NCBI RefSeq assembly: GCF_041146395.1
Contig: NC_090989.1
Location: 239,992,843-240,056,842, forward strand
Length of the DNA: 64,000 bases
Source: Eulemur rufifrons
Taxonomy: Eukaryota > Chordata > Mammalia > Primates > Lemuridae
Direction of reading: 5' to 3'
The position numbers and the translations under genes are program-made. The notes under the pieces are model-generated. The model was given only the letters and a program-made list of their open reading frames with translations, made no database searches and was not told the DNA's origin. Below are positions 27,923-42,469 of this stretch, piece by piece (positions within the stretch are counted from its first letter, which is position 1; each line of letters opens with the position of its first letter).

Positions 27923-28273
27923 TGTCTTAGTCCATTCAGGCTGCTATAGCAAAAAACTGTGTAGCTTATAAACAACAGAAATTTATTTTTCACAGTTGTA
28001 GAGGCTGGGAAGTTCAAGACCATGGCACCAGGTTCAGAGTCTGGTAAAGGCTCACTTCCTGGTTCATAGAATGGCCTCTTCTCGCTGTGTCCTCACATGG
28101 TGGGAGGAGTCAATGAGTTCTCTTGGGCCTCTTTTATAAGGACACTAATGCCATTCATGAAGTCTCTGCCCTCATGACCTGGTCACCCCCAAAAGGCCTT
28201 TTAATATCATCATCTTGGGATTAAGTTTCAACATACAAATTTCAGGGGGCACACAAACATTCAGACTATAGCA
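27923..28273 (-). mobile_element. MLT1-type MaLR LTR
   Basis: Antisense LTR bounded by TGTCTTAGTCCATTC and ACTATAGCA. Inside are CTTATAAACAACAGAAATTT, CTCGCTGTGTCCTCACATGG, CTTTTATAAGGACACTAATG and TCAACATACAAATTTCAGGG. Confidence 0.88.
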
Positions 28274-28495
28274 CTACCTTAATAAAACATTTTTAATTAT
28301 AGAATATTTTGTGCAATGGCATAATTTTTGCTATATTCAATAACCTGGAGCTAACAAACTGCTATCTAATAATGACTTGCAAGAGAAAAGGGAAGTGTCT
28401 TTATATACCAAAACACTGAGTCTACATAAATCCAGATAAAATAAATGAGGATAGTGCTATCAAAGGTGCTCTGGGTATAATACTCTTAAGTAACA

Positions 28496-28662
28496 TTTTT
28501 TTTTTTAAATTTTTTTAGAGACTGGCTCTCTGTCTTTTGCATGGCTGCAGTACAGTGGCTCCATTATAGCTCAATGCAGCCTTGAACTTCTGGGCTCAAT
28601 CCATCCTCCTGCCTTAGCCTTATGAATAGATTGGACTATAGGCATGCACCACCATACCTGGC
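28496..28662 (-). repeat. Alu monomer (FLAM-type), old
   Basis: T-rich tail, GAGACTGGCTCTCTGTC, ATAGCTCAATGCAGCCTTG, GCATGCACCACCATACCTGG. Confidence 0.78.
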
Positions 28663-28881
28663 TCTCTTGGGTAATAAAAGGCAAAAAGCTATCTTATGGT
28701 ATTGTTGAGTTTAGTTTTTTTCTGATAGATCTGAATGTACTGTTTGAATAGGCTTATAATGAATGATCTGTGATCAGGACATATTGAGGATTTTCTTACA
28801 TGTAAAAATACACTAGTCAGGACTAACAAAACTGTGCTATACTATTCATTTTTTACTGAAATGACAACTAATAATATTTCT

Positions 28882-29231
<350 letters not shown>

Positions 29232-29434
29232 CTAATAATATTTCTAATTCAAGTAAGGAGTGGCAATTCTAGGTATACAAACTTTGGGGTAGACAAGGTC
29301 ACTGGAGGTCATCTGCTGAAAATTCCTGCTTTTACACAAAATGCATCAAAGTCTCCTGTGACCTTCTCTTGGCAGTTTCTTCTGCCAGTGTTTGGCCACT
29401 TTATTGGAGAATGTTCCTTAGGAGACCAATAGCC

Positions 29435-29650
29435 AATGCTCTAGAGTCAGATAGACCTTGGATCAAATTTAGGCTGAAGGGCACTGTGGTTTGAGCAAGT
29501 TATTTACTCTCTCTTAATTCCAGATTCTTTATCTATAAAATTGAGGAAATAAAAGTACCTACACCCCATAGGATTCTTTTGAGTCTTGACTGAGTTAATA
29601 TATATATAATGTAATTATCAAACCTCCCGGCAGCTATTATAATTAATTAT
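29435..29650 (+). repeat. MIR SINE
   Basis: AGAGTCAGATAGACCTTGGA, GAGCAAGTTATTTACTCTCT, TTTATCTATAAAATTGAGG, CTACACCCCATAGGATTC. Confidence 0.8.
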
Positions 29651-29689
29651 TGCTTATCAGTTTCTTGTTTTCTAATAAATTAACTAATT

Positions 29690-29862
29690 AATTATTTTTA
29701 GAGACAGGGTCTCCTTGTGTTGCCCTGGATGGACTGCAGTGGCTATTCACAAGCAACTCATAGCTCATTTAAAGCCTCAAGCTCCTGGGCTCAAGAGATC
29801 CTCCAGCCTCAGCCTCCAGACTAGCTGAGACTACAGGCACACACCACCATGCCTGGCTAGGA
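29690..29862 (-). repeat. Alu monomer (FLAM-type), old
   Basis: TTTTTAGAGACAGGGTCTCC, CTCATAGCTCATTTAAAGCC, ACACACCACCATGCCTGGC. Confidence 0.78.
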
Positions 29863-30743
29863 ATTTATATTTTTTAAAAAATGCAGGAAGCTCAAAATAC
29901 AAGTAAAAGTGGTTCTAACAATTTTTTCTTTTTTCACTTTTAATTGGGTAAAAATGCAACTGGCAGCAGAGACGTTGTAGTGGAGGGGGACGGCAGGGAA
30001 GGCTGAGTATGAAATAATGTTCTGGCTATGAATTAGGTCTTAAGTAATCAAGTAACTGGGCAAGCTACCACCAGTCCCAACTCCAGTCTCTTGGAATCCT
30101 CTTCAAGCTTTTAACTAAGTGTCTTGTAGGCTCCAAGAGTTAGGGGAGTGGTGGAAATAGAATCTCTGGAGAAATTTCCCTTCTTCTTTTAGTTTCTTAG
30201 CTAATTGATTCTCATTAGGAGCTATTAGCACATCCAAAGAGGATTAAAAATAGTGATTAAACTTGGTGACTACAGTAAACACAAATGCAATTTCCCTTTG
30301 AGAAGCTCAAAAAAAAAACAAAAAAAAAAAACCACTCTGTAATAATCCTTAATGAAGGCAGCAGGCAGCAGTAAATAAACTATTAAATTGAGAATTAACA
30401 TCATTCAAGTCAGTTAAGACAGAATTTGCTAACTTGCTGGTCTCTTTTAGGCATCAGTCGTTCAAAGATTACTGCTATCATAGAAGAATTCATATTTAAT
30501 ACTTAATGCTCTGGACCCAACTCAAAGTGCTTTCTTACATGGATTGCACAAGGAAGAAATATGGGTAATAACAGTCCCAGAGATTTCAGATATGCTCAGA
30601 CATATCTACAGGATTGCAGACAGGGGCCAACTGGGGTCTACCTGCATTAGGGTTTCAGTAATCCCAGGGATGGAACAATGACCAGAAACATGGAGGCTGA
30701 CAGTTAGTAGAGAGAACAGACTCTTAAAACGTCCCCCTTAATT
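29863..30743. other. Unassigned intergenic stretch
   Basis: No repeat or gene recognised beyond A runs at 30,309-30,330. Confidence 0.5.
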
Positions 30744-30871
30744 TTTTTTTTTCTAAGAGACAAGGTCTCACTATGCTGCCCAGGCTGGACTCCAACTCCT
30801 GGGCTCAGCAATGCTCCCACCTCAGCCTCCCAAGTAGCTGGGACTACAGGTGCAAGCCACAGTGCCCAGCT
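30744..30871 (-). repeat. Alu monomer with target duplication
   Basis: T run, CAAGGTCTCACTATGCTGC, GTGCAAGCCACAGTGCCCAG. CCCTTAATT flanks both sides. Confidence 0.82.
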
Positions 30872-30894
30872 TCCCTTAATTATTTGTTTGATTC

Positions 30895-31262
30895 ACCAAC
30901 AAATATTCATGGAGTATTACTACTATTTTAGGTACCAGGGATACTATAGTGAATAAAATAAAATGTTTGCCCCTTCTGGAGCTTACATGCTAATAGGGGA
31001 GATATATAATAAACTCATATTAATAAATAAGTAGATAATAAATGTCAGAATATGGGAAGAATTTAAAATAGGCCAGATGGTAAAGAGTAATGAGAGTGCT
31101 CTTTTAGGTAGGGTTGGAAGGGAAGTGCTCTCTGAGAAGGTGATATTTGAAAGAGACCGGAATGAAGTGAAGGTAGCCATGGAAGCTACCTGGGAGAAGA
31201 GCATTCTGGGTAGAGGGATGAGAATGACAAGGTGGCCATGTGGCTGGAATACACTGAGCAAC
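30895..31262 (-). repeat. L2 LINE 3' region
   Basis: Antisense L2: TCACCAACAAATATTCATGG, CTGGAGCTTACATGCTAATA, GAGAAGGTGATATTTGAAAG, GAAGAGCATTCTGGGTAGAG, GGCCATGTGGCTGGAATAC. Confidence 0.85.
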
Positions 31263-31678
31263 TAAGAAGGGTAAAAAATGATGCAACATACTAGACACGG
31301 AAAATGCTCGCCTGCAGGGGAGAGGGTTCATTAAACTTTTGGAATAGCATCCATGCCATTCTATGCCTTAATCCAGAGAAAACTGTTCCAAGTGCCCTGG
31401 GAGAAAGGGATTGTAAAAAAGAAACTGTAAGAAATGGTAGAACCATATCAGTAATCACTGGAGATGAAAAGAAAAAAGCAGCTATGCATTCTAACCTAAT
31501 TTTACACAACTCAAAACAAATGGAGGGAAGCTGTTTTCCCCATTCTAGTATGGAAACAGGTAGAGTGAGCCAGAACAACTACCACCATACAGTGGCAGGG
31601 GACATCAACAAACCAACCTGGGGCTGAGATAGGCCAGAAATTAGAGCAGAAAAAAATTCAAATTTGCAAATTGGATGA

Positions 31679-32057
<379 letters not shown>

Positions 32058-32124
32058 TAAGCCACATAAATAGAGAGAAGCTATCTGTGGCTGAGATGCC
32101 AGTGGTTTTGCCTTGAGATGGAGA

Positions 32125-32395
32125 GTTTACACATTTACTCTTTCAATAACTATTTATTGAGAGCCTATTGGCCAGATATGCTGCCTAGGTGCCAGAATAA
32201 AATTAATAAACATTGTGTTCTGCACTGTGCAGAGATGGCACATAGATTAGTTTATTTAAATCTTGTAAAAAGTCTAATAATCCTTAAAATAGCAATAATA
32301 ATACATTCGTACTATTACTATTCCCATTTAACTGATGTAAATACCAAGGCTTAGAAGAGATTACACAGAAGATGGTGGAGCTGGGATTTAAATAC
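32125..32395 (-). repeat. L2 fragment followed by MIR fragment
   Basis: TTTCAATAACTATTTATTGA with GAGCCTATTGGCCAGATATG resembles antisense L2. From about 32,235, ATTCCCATTTAACTGATG, ACCAAGGCTTAGAAGAGATT and TGGAGCTGGGATTTAAATAC resemble antisense MIR. Confidence 0.7.
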
Positions 32396-32834
32396 AGGCA
32401 ATGTTATGAGTTGCTGTCTTGTTCTTGCTGTGGTATCCCTGTTGTACTCTGAGGTCATTATTGTCTAACGAAGCTTGGGCTAAATGTGGTTTGTTCCACT
32501 GACCTTGTATTCATTGCCATCCAGGCCAAAGAGCCCACTTATCAGTGTCCTTTTCAATTCTGCCTTGAGAGCAATGGTAGGAACAACCATTCCTGCCATA
32601 TCACTGAGCCATTCATTTACTTGATATGTATTCTGTTCCTTTTTTATATGTCAGTCATATTCTTGCCTTTAATCCCAAGACCTTAGTTAGGGAGAAGTGT
32701 GTGAGAAAGAGAAATGGCCAGGTTGTTGGAGGGAGTTGTGAGGGAGAATATCTAACTGCAGATGGCAGCAACGTGGGCAGGGAGAGATGGGAGACAGTGT
32801 TAGGAAGGGGAGGAGGGGCAGTGAGGTAGTCATA
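32396..32834. other. Unassigned intergenic stretch
   Basis: No repeat named. Purine-rich at 32,690-32,825 (GGGAGAGATGG, GGGGAGGAGG), which explains the overlapping small frames on both strands there. Confidence 0.5.
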
Positions 32835-33012
32835 CAAATGCCTAATGAACACCTACTCTGTTCCAGCCACTTTATTTGCTCTTTCAAAAATACTGCAAGC
32901 TTAGTACTTGGCCTGAGAAGTTAAGTAAACTTGCCCAAGTCCAAGCTGGTAAGTTGCAGAGCCAGAATATGACCTCAAGTCTGAAGTGTCACAAAGGTTA
33001 AACCATTATGAC
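32835..33012 (-). repeat. MIR SINE
   Basis: ACTCTGTTCCAGCCACTTTA, ACTTGCCCAAGTCCAAGCTG, TTGCAGAGCCAGAATATG. Confidence 0.75.
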
Positions 33013-33099
33013 TGTCATTACTTGAAAAGGTAAAGGTATCTATGAATGATGTATATTGCCATTTTTGGTAAATGCCACCTTGCCAGGCAGGAAAATTAA

Positions 33100-33874
<775 letters not shown>

Positions 33875-33887
33875 CCAAATTTATCTT

Positions 33888-34597
33888 GATTATGGTTGAA
33901 AACTACATTAGCAAGAAATGCGTTTAAACAGGGCTGCTGCCAGCAGGACAAATAAAGACTTCAGATACATCTGTTTTGTTATTGAGTGCTATTCCCTGCT
34001 TCTCCCAACCTTGTAATATTCTTAGGACATAATATCGCATGACAATAATTTCAGATCAAGAACTTATTCCAGGAAGGATTACCTCTCCAATAAAGCACAG
34101 TAATAAGTTAGTTCTAGGAAACATGAGAATCTCTTAGATATCTATGAAACAACAGTAATACATTATTTCCCCCCAAATCAACTTTCTGTATAACTATTTA
34201 AGTAGAAATCTCAATATGATCAGTGATACAGGTTACAGGTGATTCTCAAGTAACAGCCTCTTCAGTTTATGTTACCAAAATTAAAACAAAACAAAAATTT
34301 AGGCATTTTTTCAGAAATGTAGTCTTTGTGAATTGTTAACACATTTGTTTGTTAAATTTCCTAGAAATCTGGCTTTATTGAACAGTATTTTGTTGATCTA
34401 AATAATAATGACACTTTATTCTTTTTATCAAATAATCTTCACACAGCATTGATCTTGCTAAAAATAGAAATAGAAATTCACTGTAATTATTATTAGGAAT
34501 ATTTTCATCAAAGTTCCCACCTTCTCTCCAGCTAATCAGTTCCATCAAGGATCAGTCCAAATCCCATTCCTTGATGCCTTCTCAGAGGACTCTAGCC
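33888..34597. other. Unassigned intergenic stretch
   Basis: AT-rich; no gene or repeat recognised. Confidence 0.5.
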
Positions 34598-34766
34598 CAG
34601 TGGTTCTCAAACTCATTTGTCCATGCAAATCCCTTGTGAACTTTAAAAAATACTGATGCTGTGTCCCATCCCAAGAAACTGTGATTTAATTGGTATAGGA
34701 TGTGGCTTCAGACTTTTTAAAAAATCCCCAAATGACCCTGATGTGCATGAAGTTTGAGAAACACTG
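34598..34766. mobile_element. MER5-type hAT element, both termini present
   Basis: Begins CAGTGGTTCTCAAAC and ends GTTTGAGAAACACTG, an inverted pair. Inside are CTTTAAAAAATACTGATGC and TTTTTAAAAAATCCCC. Confidence 0.88.
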
Positions 34767-35019
34767 TTGTAGCCTTCACTTTTTTCTTTCTTTTTCCACT
34801 GCATTCAGAGTCAGGACCACACAACCCATAACTGTTTTATGCTCCTTAAGTTTTGTTTTTCCAGTTGCAATTTAAGTTCCTTAAGCTTAGAGATGAGCAT
34901 ATTTAACGATTTTTACTTCTAGTGTGTCCAGCATGGTGTACACAATAAATGTTTGTCATGACAGTATGTAAGGTAGTTCAGGTAAACTCAGTTAAAAAAA
35001 AAATCGTGAGTAACGTTAG

Positions 35020-35527
35020 TTTTCTATTGCTGCTGTAACAAATTACCAAAAACCTAACAGCTTAAACAACGTAAATTGATTATTTTGTCGTTCTGTAGGA
35101 TAGAAGGCTGACAAAGGTCTCATTGGGCTAAGACCAAAGTATCAGTAGGGTTGTGTTCATCCTGCAGGCTCTAGGGGAGGATCCACTTTCTTGCCCTTCC
35201 AGCTCCTGGAGGATGCCCACACTCTTTGCCTCAGGACCTCCTTCTCCCACCTCCAGAGCCAGCAACATTGCATCTCTCTAACCACTCTTCCATTGTCACA
35301 CCTACCTCTGACTCCTTCTGTCTCCCTATTTCACTTTTAAGACCCAGATGTCTATCGGGTCCATCTGGATAATCCAGGATAATCTTCCAAAGTCATCTGA
35401 TTAGCAACCTTCATCCATTTGCAACCTTAATTCTCCTTTGTCTTGAAATCTAACATATTCACAGATTCTGTGGACTAGAGAGTGGGCATCTGGGGTGGAA
35501 TGGAGCAATATTATTTTGTCTACCACA
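35020..35527 (-). mobile_element. MLT1-type MaLR LTR
   Basis: TAGTTTTCTATTGCTGCTGT, CTCATTGGGCTAAGACCAAA, GCTCTAGGGGAGGATCCACT, TGGATAATCCAGGATAATCT, AACATATTCACAGATTCTG, TTGTCTACCACA follow an antisense MLT1 LTR. Confidence 0.87.
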
Positions 35528-35605
35528 TGATTATTTGTAGAGTTTGAAAAATATTTAAAAGTGTAAGGCAGAAAATGGAAATCACCTGCACTTTCAAAAT
35601 CCAAG

Positions 35606-35606
<1 letters not shown>

Positions 35607-35637
<31 letters not shown>
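35607..35637. repeat. (AC)n microsatellite
   Basis: About 15 uninterrupted AC units. Confidence 0.95.
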
Positions 35638-35644
35638 CTGTGAT

Positions 35645-35791
35645 GGCACCAAGACGAAAAAGTTCTAGAGAGGGGTGGTGGTGATAGTTGTACAACAATG
35701 TGAATGTACTTAATGCCACAGGACTGTGAACTTAAAAATGGTTAAAATGGTAAATTTTGTTATGTATATTTCACTACCATTAAAAAAACCT
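35645..35791 (+). mobile_element. L1M 3' end fragment
   Basis: AAAAGTTCTAGAGAGGGGTG, GTACTTAATGCCACAGGACT, AAAATGGTTAAAATGGTAAA, with an A run at the end. Confidence 0.82.
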
Positions 35792-37291
35792 GTGATGACA
35801 CTATATTCACATTTTTGTGATCTGCCTTTTTTCCCCATTTAATATTTTCTGATCTCATTTTCTTCTGAAACATTATTTTTAATAGTTACACACCCTATTC
35901 TATCATATGGATATATTATTATTTAAGCAGTACCATGGTATTGAACATTTGTTGTTTTTAATTTTTTACCTTCAGAGGTCATAGGTTCTAATAGTTTTAT
36001 GATTCCTCATTATTATATGAAATTTATTGAATGTAATATGCCTCCAGTGAATCTTTTATTTAAAATAGTGAACATCTAAAACTAGACTATACTCCTTTAA
36101 ATATTATACAGTATTACATTTCCTTAATTTGTTATGCCAATTTTCTAGACCATGACTATAGTAAAAGGCCCCACTACAACACACTGATAAACTCACTTCT
36201 AATATTAGAATGAAGATGCTGTCATAAATCCTGGCTTTGATTGCAAATATCCCATTTATGAAATATGTGCCTCATATTTCCTAACATGTAGAAAGCCTGT
36301 GAGGCAGGTGACATTTCAGACGCCAGTATTAGTATGTGTTAGCATTTGCTGACATACTTTCCCTACATAGTCAAATTACTTGTGATGATGTTAAGATGTT
36401 CAACTTCAGCTGGGAATATGAATGTTCGGTGATTCAAATTTTTTGCTTCTCTGTCCATGTCCAAGAAAGACTGCGAAAGTGTCCCAAGTATTTGATTTTT
36501 GGGTTACAAATAAACTTTAGAAAGTAAGTGAATTCACAAATATAAAATCCATGAATAGTAAGAATCCACTGTATATTCAGCTCCTGTTCCTATAACTGAC
36601 ACACAATAAATGATCAATAAATATTTGTCCAATGAAAAGCAGAACCAACTTTGTGGTTCACTTTAGGCAAAAGGCAAACAGCATGGCTTCTTATCTAAAG
36701 TACTAAATTCACTTTTGGCTTTATTTTCTTTACCAGCTGCCCTGATTTCTTCATTTATTTATTTTATATCTCATTTCATCTAGCTGTATGTAATTTTGTA
36801 AGACACTTTAAATGCTTTGTGGATAAAGGAGAGGCATAAATAAATAAATGCACTGATAGCTGTCAGAAAGGAACTGGTAAAGAATATGCAAATAGTCATC
36901 AAAACAGAGGCTGGTCTTATTGATGATTTCATTTCACAAGAGGCACTGTATTTTGTGATCATCAAATTGATGAAAAAGTGGGACGAAGATCTTGAAATGG
37001 CCTCTCATGCTCTCACTTCTAACTCAGGATAGGCATAGGCCTTCTTTTTAAAGCTCTTTGTTCAACCTGGTCACAATTACCACGAAGGTTGATATGTGAA
37101 AGGAAGAACACAACTAAAGGGAAGGTTAACCTTAGCTGGAAGCAAAAGCTGGAAGCTCATGCCAGGCCCATGTTCTTGTGGGGGACATGTGGTTTTCTGG
37201 CAACTATAGCTGTTGGAAGTGGTAACTTATGTGCAACTCTGACTGGGGACAACTGGGGAGAGGGTATGAGGTGTCATTTGCTGGTAAACAT
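35792..37291. other. Largely unassigned intergenic stretch
   Basis: Positions 35,800-35,960 (TTTTTGTGATCTGCC, TTTTTCCCCATTTAATATTT) look like an old LINE-type remnant. An AATAAATGATCAATAAATAT motif near 36,605 suggests a MIR/L2 3' tip. No gene is supported. Confidence 0.45.
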
Positions 37292-37585
<294 letters not shown>

Positions 37586-38169
37586 ACAAGGGGAAGTGGT
37601 GGTTTCACCTCTGCACAGTCCCTCCGAAGTATCAGTGCTAACACTTTCCCTTCTATGCCATCATTGCCCCTCTGGATGTCAAAGTCACCCTGGCCTATAC
37701 CCTGGAAAACTAAAAAGGGGCAGCTGTTTATATGGACAAGGTGGTTCAAGACTCAGGACACAGGCTTACATTCTTTTAGTCAAGAGCCATAGCTGGGGCT
37801 TAGGGGGTGGGTGGTTGGTGGGGGAGGCTCCCAACGCTTAAAAAAAAAAAAATAGAGCCACAGTATGTGCAGGTAGCTGTCAATGGAAGGACCACACCCC
37901 TCAATGACCAGACACACAGCTAGGTTGTGACTTGACTTCACATGACCTCATGTTGTGCACCACTGAATGGCAATCAATGGTCTGCAGGCAGTGCCCATGT
38001 GGCTCGCTGGCACTGGTCTCTGAAAGCGCTGGAGAGTTCTTCCAGTGCTGACCCCTGCTACAGTCCTCCCCTATCTTGCCAAATGTCCTCCTCCTCAACT
38101 CCCAATGGTCCAGGTGATGCCCTTTTGGTGCCAGCCACCTTTTACGAGGGTGCAGTGATCTCCCTCTCT
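37586..38169. other. Unassigned intergenic stretch, relatively GC-rich
   Basis: Contains an A run (37,841-37,852) and G-rich text near 37,800. Overlapping plus and minus frames (37,596-38,214) show no domain. Confidence 0.5.
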
Positions 38170-38275
38170 CCTTATAATAGCTATATTGAGATAATTCACA
38201 TACTATACAACTGATCCACTTATAGTGTACAATCCAGTGGTTTTTAGTTTAGTAACTGAGTTGTGCAGCCATGAG
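38170..38275 (-). mobile_element. L1M 3' UTR fragment
   Basis: TATTGAGATAATTCACATAC, GTGTACAATCCAGTGG, GAGTTGTGCAGCCATG. Confidence 0.75.
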
Positions 38276-38489
38276 GGGTAGTTCTTTTTAAGCCCACTGT
38301 TACAGAGTAAACTCTGCCCCATTCCCCCTTCTTTAGGGCTTTTCCTGATAAAAATTCTGCTTCTGTCAGGCAATGTGGATGTTTCTTGACTCGCTGGGGG
38401 GGAAGGGGGGAAATCACTTACAAGAAAATGAAGGAAAGAAAAGCACAGAAATGAACACTTCAAAAGATTTTACTATACTTACATAGTAT

Positions 38490-39010
38490 TAATAAATAAA
38501 TAGCTTCAGATTGTACTAAGTGCTGTGAAGGAAAGAGCATGAAATGGTAGTGAGAAATGAAGGGCTGCGTGGTGAAGAAAGTGCTCAGGAAAGACATCTC
38601 TGAGGAGGCGATTTTGAGCTGAGATTTGAGGAGAATGAACCAGTCACAGAAAGAGTCCCAGGAAAAGGCCCTGAGCCAGAAATGAACTTGGGTGTTAGTG
38701 GTAGAGGAACTGCCAGAAAGTCCATATGTCTGGTATATAGTGAGAAGAGGGGAAGAGTGTGCCTTAAGGACGGAGAAGTAGGCAGGGCCAAGTCACATGG
38801 GGCCATCAAAGCCATATTAAAACATTGGGATTTATTTCAGGTGATACAGGAAAACTTTGAGGGTGTTATGTAAGGGAGTAACATGATTTGATATATGTGT
38901 TGAGAATATCAATCTGGTTGCTATATTGGAAATGGATTAGAGAAGGGCAAGATTGGAAGTAGGCTGCCCAGTTACGGGGCTACTGTCAGGGGCCATTCAA
39001 GACATGTCAG
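38490..39010 (-). repeat. L2 LINE, long antisense segment
   Basis: CTAAGTGCTGTGAAGG, TCTGAGGAGGCGATTTTGAG, AAAGGCCCTGAGCCAGAAAT, GTAACATGATTTGATATATG, AGTAGGCTGCCCAGTTACGG follow L2 order. Confidence 0.82.
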
Positions 39011-39244
39011 CGAAGAACGTCCATGTTCTTAGGATACCCAGTTAGAAGAAATTAACAGTTTTGCTAATAACAAATATTGTGAAAGGTCAATATTGTAATG
39101 TCTACTTTTTATTTTAAATAAAAAATTTACTGAGAGATAATTCACATATCATAAAATTCACCCTTTAAAGTCTAAATATTTGGTATATTCATGAAGTTGT
39201 ACAACCGTCACCACAATCAATTTTAAAACATTTTTTTTTTTTTT

Positions 39245-39605
<361 letters not shown>

Positions 39606-40020
39606 CTAGCAGTCACTCCCCATTTCCTCCTTCCCCAAGCTTTGGCAACCTTGAATCTACTTTCTGATTCTATGTATTTGCCCATTCTGGACATTTCATA
39701 AGGTGGAATCATACAGTATGTGGCCTTCTGTGATTGGCTTCTTTCCCTTGGCATGATGGTTTGAAGGTTCATTTACAATGTAACATCCATCAATATTTCA
39801 TTCCTTCTTATGGATATATTCTTGCATGGATATACCACATTTTGTTTATACATTCATCAGTTAACAGACCTTTGGATTATTTTCACGTTTTGGCTATTAT
39901 AAATCATACTGCTACAAACATTGATTTAGAAGTTTTTGTGTGGACATTATGTTTTGAATTCTCTTGGGTATATATTCAGGAGTAAAATTTCTGGGTCATA
40001 TGGTAATTCTATAATACATT

Positions 40021-40168
40021 TAGGGTGGGTGCAATGGCTCATGCCTGTAATCCTAGCACTCTGCGAGGCAGAGGTGGGAGGATCACTTGAGGTCAGGAGT
40101 TCGAGACCAGCCCGAGCAAGAGTGAGACTGTCTCTACTAAACATACATACATACATATATATATTTAA
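40021..40168 (+). repeat. Alu monomer with (ATAC)n tail
   Basis: AGGGTGGGTGCAATGGCTCA to CAAGAGTGAGACTGTCTC, then ACATACATACATAC. Confidence 0.88.
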
Positions 40169-40215
40169 CATTTTGAGGAACTCCTAAACCATTTTCCAAA
40201 GTAACTGCACCAACC

Positions 40216-40835
40216 TCTGTGGAAAGCAATATGGAGATACCTTAAACAGATACAAGTAGATCTACCATTTGATCCAGCAATCCCATTATTGGGCATCTAC
40301 CCAAAAGAACAAAAGACATTCTATAACAAAGACATCTGCACCCGAATGTTTATAGCAGCACAATTCACAATTGCAAAGATGTGGAAACAACCCAAGTGCC
40401 CATCAATACATGAGTGGATTAATAAAATGTGGTATATGTATACCATAGAGTACTACTCAGCTATAAGAAACAATGGTGATATAGCACCTCTTGTATTTTC
40501 CTAGATAGAGTTGGAACCCATTCTACTAAGTGAAGTATCCCAAGAATGGAAAAATAAGCACCACACATACTCACCATCAAATTAGTTTCACTGATCATCA
40601 CCTAAGAGCACATTTAGGAATAACACTGATCGCATGTTGGGCAGATGTGGGTGGGGGAGGGGATGGGTGCATACATACATAATGAGTGCGATGCGCACTG
40701 TCTAGGGGATGGACACGCTTGAAGCTCTGACTGGGGGTGGGGGGCGGTGGGCAAGGGCAATATACATAACCTAAACTTTTGTACCCCTACAATATGGTGA
40801 AATAATAATAATAATAAAAAACAAACAAAAAATAT
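40216..40835 (+). mobile_element. 5'-truncated L1: ORF2 C-terminus plus G-rich 3' UTR and poly-A
   Basis: The frame at 40,289-40,504 matches the L1 ORF2 C-terminal region (residues GIYPKEQKTF, FTIAKMWKQPKC, IEYYSAIRNN). It ends in a stop (40,502-40,504) before the usual C-terminus, so the copy is broken. The 3' UTR holds two G-quadruplex-type runs (40,649-40,667 and 40,733-40,757), then TTTTGTACCCCTACAATATG and an A-rich tail. The same 3' UTR type occurs at 57,772. It lies against an older antisense L1 but is a separate insertion. Confidence 0.88.
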
Positions 40836-42054
40836 AGTGAGATCCTACTGGATTACTGTACTATAATACTATTTTTGTTTATGTATTATTGCTTTTATTG
40901 TTTTCTTAACATGTTTTTAAAAATTAATCTTTGAAATAAAAAACATTTATTTCTGGATCTATAATCAGGACAATTTGCTATGATGTGAGGAATACTAGAA
41001 CTGAGGCCCAGAAAAAGGAGTTCAGAGGAATTAAGAGTCAAGCTTGAGTCAGGATAGGCAACAGTCCTCTAAAGTGGGAAACTAAGAACATATCTAGCTG
41101 TCACGGATGGATATGGACAAGTGCCAGTTAGGGAGATTGGCCATATTTGGAGATAAGTGCTAAAACAGTGCTGAAGTTAGCACAGGCACTAATCCCCAAT
41201 AGTGGAGAAAGACTGAGAGCAGAAGGACTATTCCATCCACTTATTAATACAATACTGTAGGGAGCCCATAAAAGTCAGCTATAGGCAGCAGGTCTTATGT
41301 CTCAGATATTCACATAGACTATCTTCCTGCTCAATCCCTCTGCCCATCAGTCCTTTCTCTGTTTTCTTCCCTCTGCTAAACCCATCTGTTCTTTATGACC
41401 TATTAGGACATTGTTCTCAGGATCACTTACTCTCCCCCAACTCAAAATGAGGAGCCTTGTTCCAGTCCTTCTCACTCCTAGCCCAGCTGTGTTTGGTCCG
41501 TAGGCTTAGAAAAGAAAGCTGGATAAAGAATGTGCTGAGTAACTCTAAGAGACTCTAGATGAGCCCACTCTGATAAAGCTGAGACAGAGCCCTGAGCTGA
41601 TATGGGCTGAGATATGGAAGGGGAGCACAAAGGGAAGAGTGTGCTAACACTCCCTCTGGAGAGTGCAGTACACTGGGTCATTTAGATATCATATTAATAA
41701 AGCAGATCTAGTGTCTGATGATTTTATTTTAGTTAAAACTGTTTCTAAAACAGTGGCTAAGAGTTCCTATATGTATGGGGCACTGGCCCTTCAAATAGTT
41801 TTCCAAAACTAATGAATGGGGGACCAGAACCAAATAACCTACCAGTCTATAACATGCAGATTACACATCACAAAGTGGAGCCCAGGCTAGGACTTTCATG
41901 TGGTGGAGGCTGTCCTAGGAAAATAGGAGTGGGAGACTCAATAAACTTTGCTGGGCCCTAATTTCTTCATCTTTCAAATGAGCTAATTAGAATAGACGAT
42001 CTCTAAATATTCCCCTCAGTTCCAAACTTATGAAATACTGAAAAAAACCAACTT
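40836..42054. other. Unassigned intergenic stretch
   Basis: About 1.2 kb with no recognised repeat or gene. Confidence 0.5.
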
Positions 42055-42245
42055 TTTTATTATGGAAAATTTTAAAAGACATAAAAAGTAAAGAACAATG
42101 TAAGGAACTCTCAAGTACCAATCACTCCACTTCAACATATGTCCAATCTTTTTTATCTAAATCCCTACTTATGCCCCACACTTCCCCACTGCTATGCATT
42201 ATTCTGAAGCAAATCCAAGACATTATGTGAAGTATATTCTAAAAA
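42055..42245 (-). mobile_element. L1M 3' UTR fragment, antisense
   Basis: TTATTATGGAAAATTTTAAA, GTACCAATCACTCCACTTCA, CTGAAGCAAATCCAAGACAT resemble an old L1 3' UTR. Confidence 0.65.
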
Positions 42246-42469
42246 ATTCTCTTGGATCAGAGGTACTTGATATATAACAGATCAGATAAAATCGGTCCAC
42301 TTTTCCTGGATACCTTCTCTTACTGCAATTGCAAACACTACCATTAAGGTATTAAAGTAAGCTTGGATCAGCATTATGGGATGCTAACTCATATGTAGCA
42401 TGAACCCAGTCATATTCACTAAAAGTTACCTTTAATGAGCACTTGCTACTTTCCAGGTACTGTTGTGTT

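Noticed and set aside
40289..40504. 71-codon frame that looks protein-like
   Set aside because: It is the L1 ORF2 C-terminal region in a truncated copy, so listed as a mobile element, not a gene.
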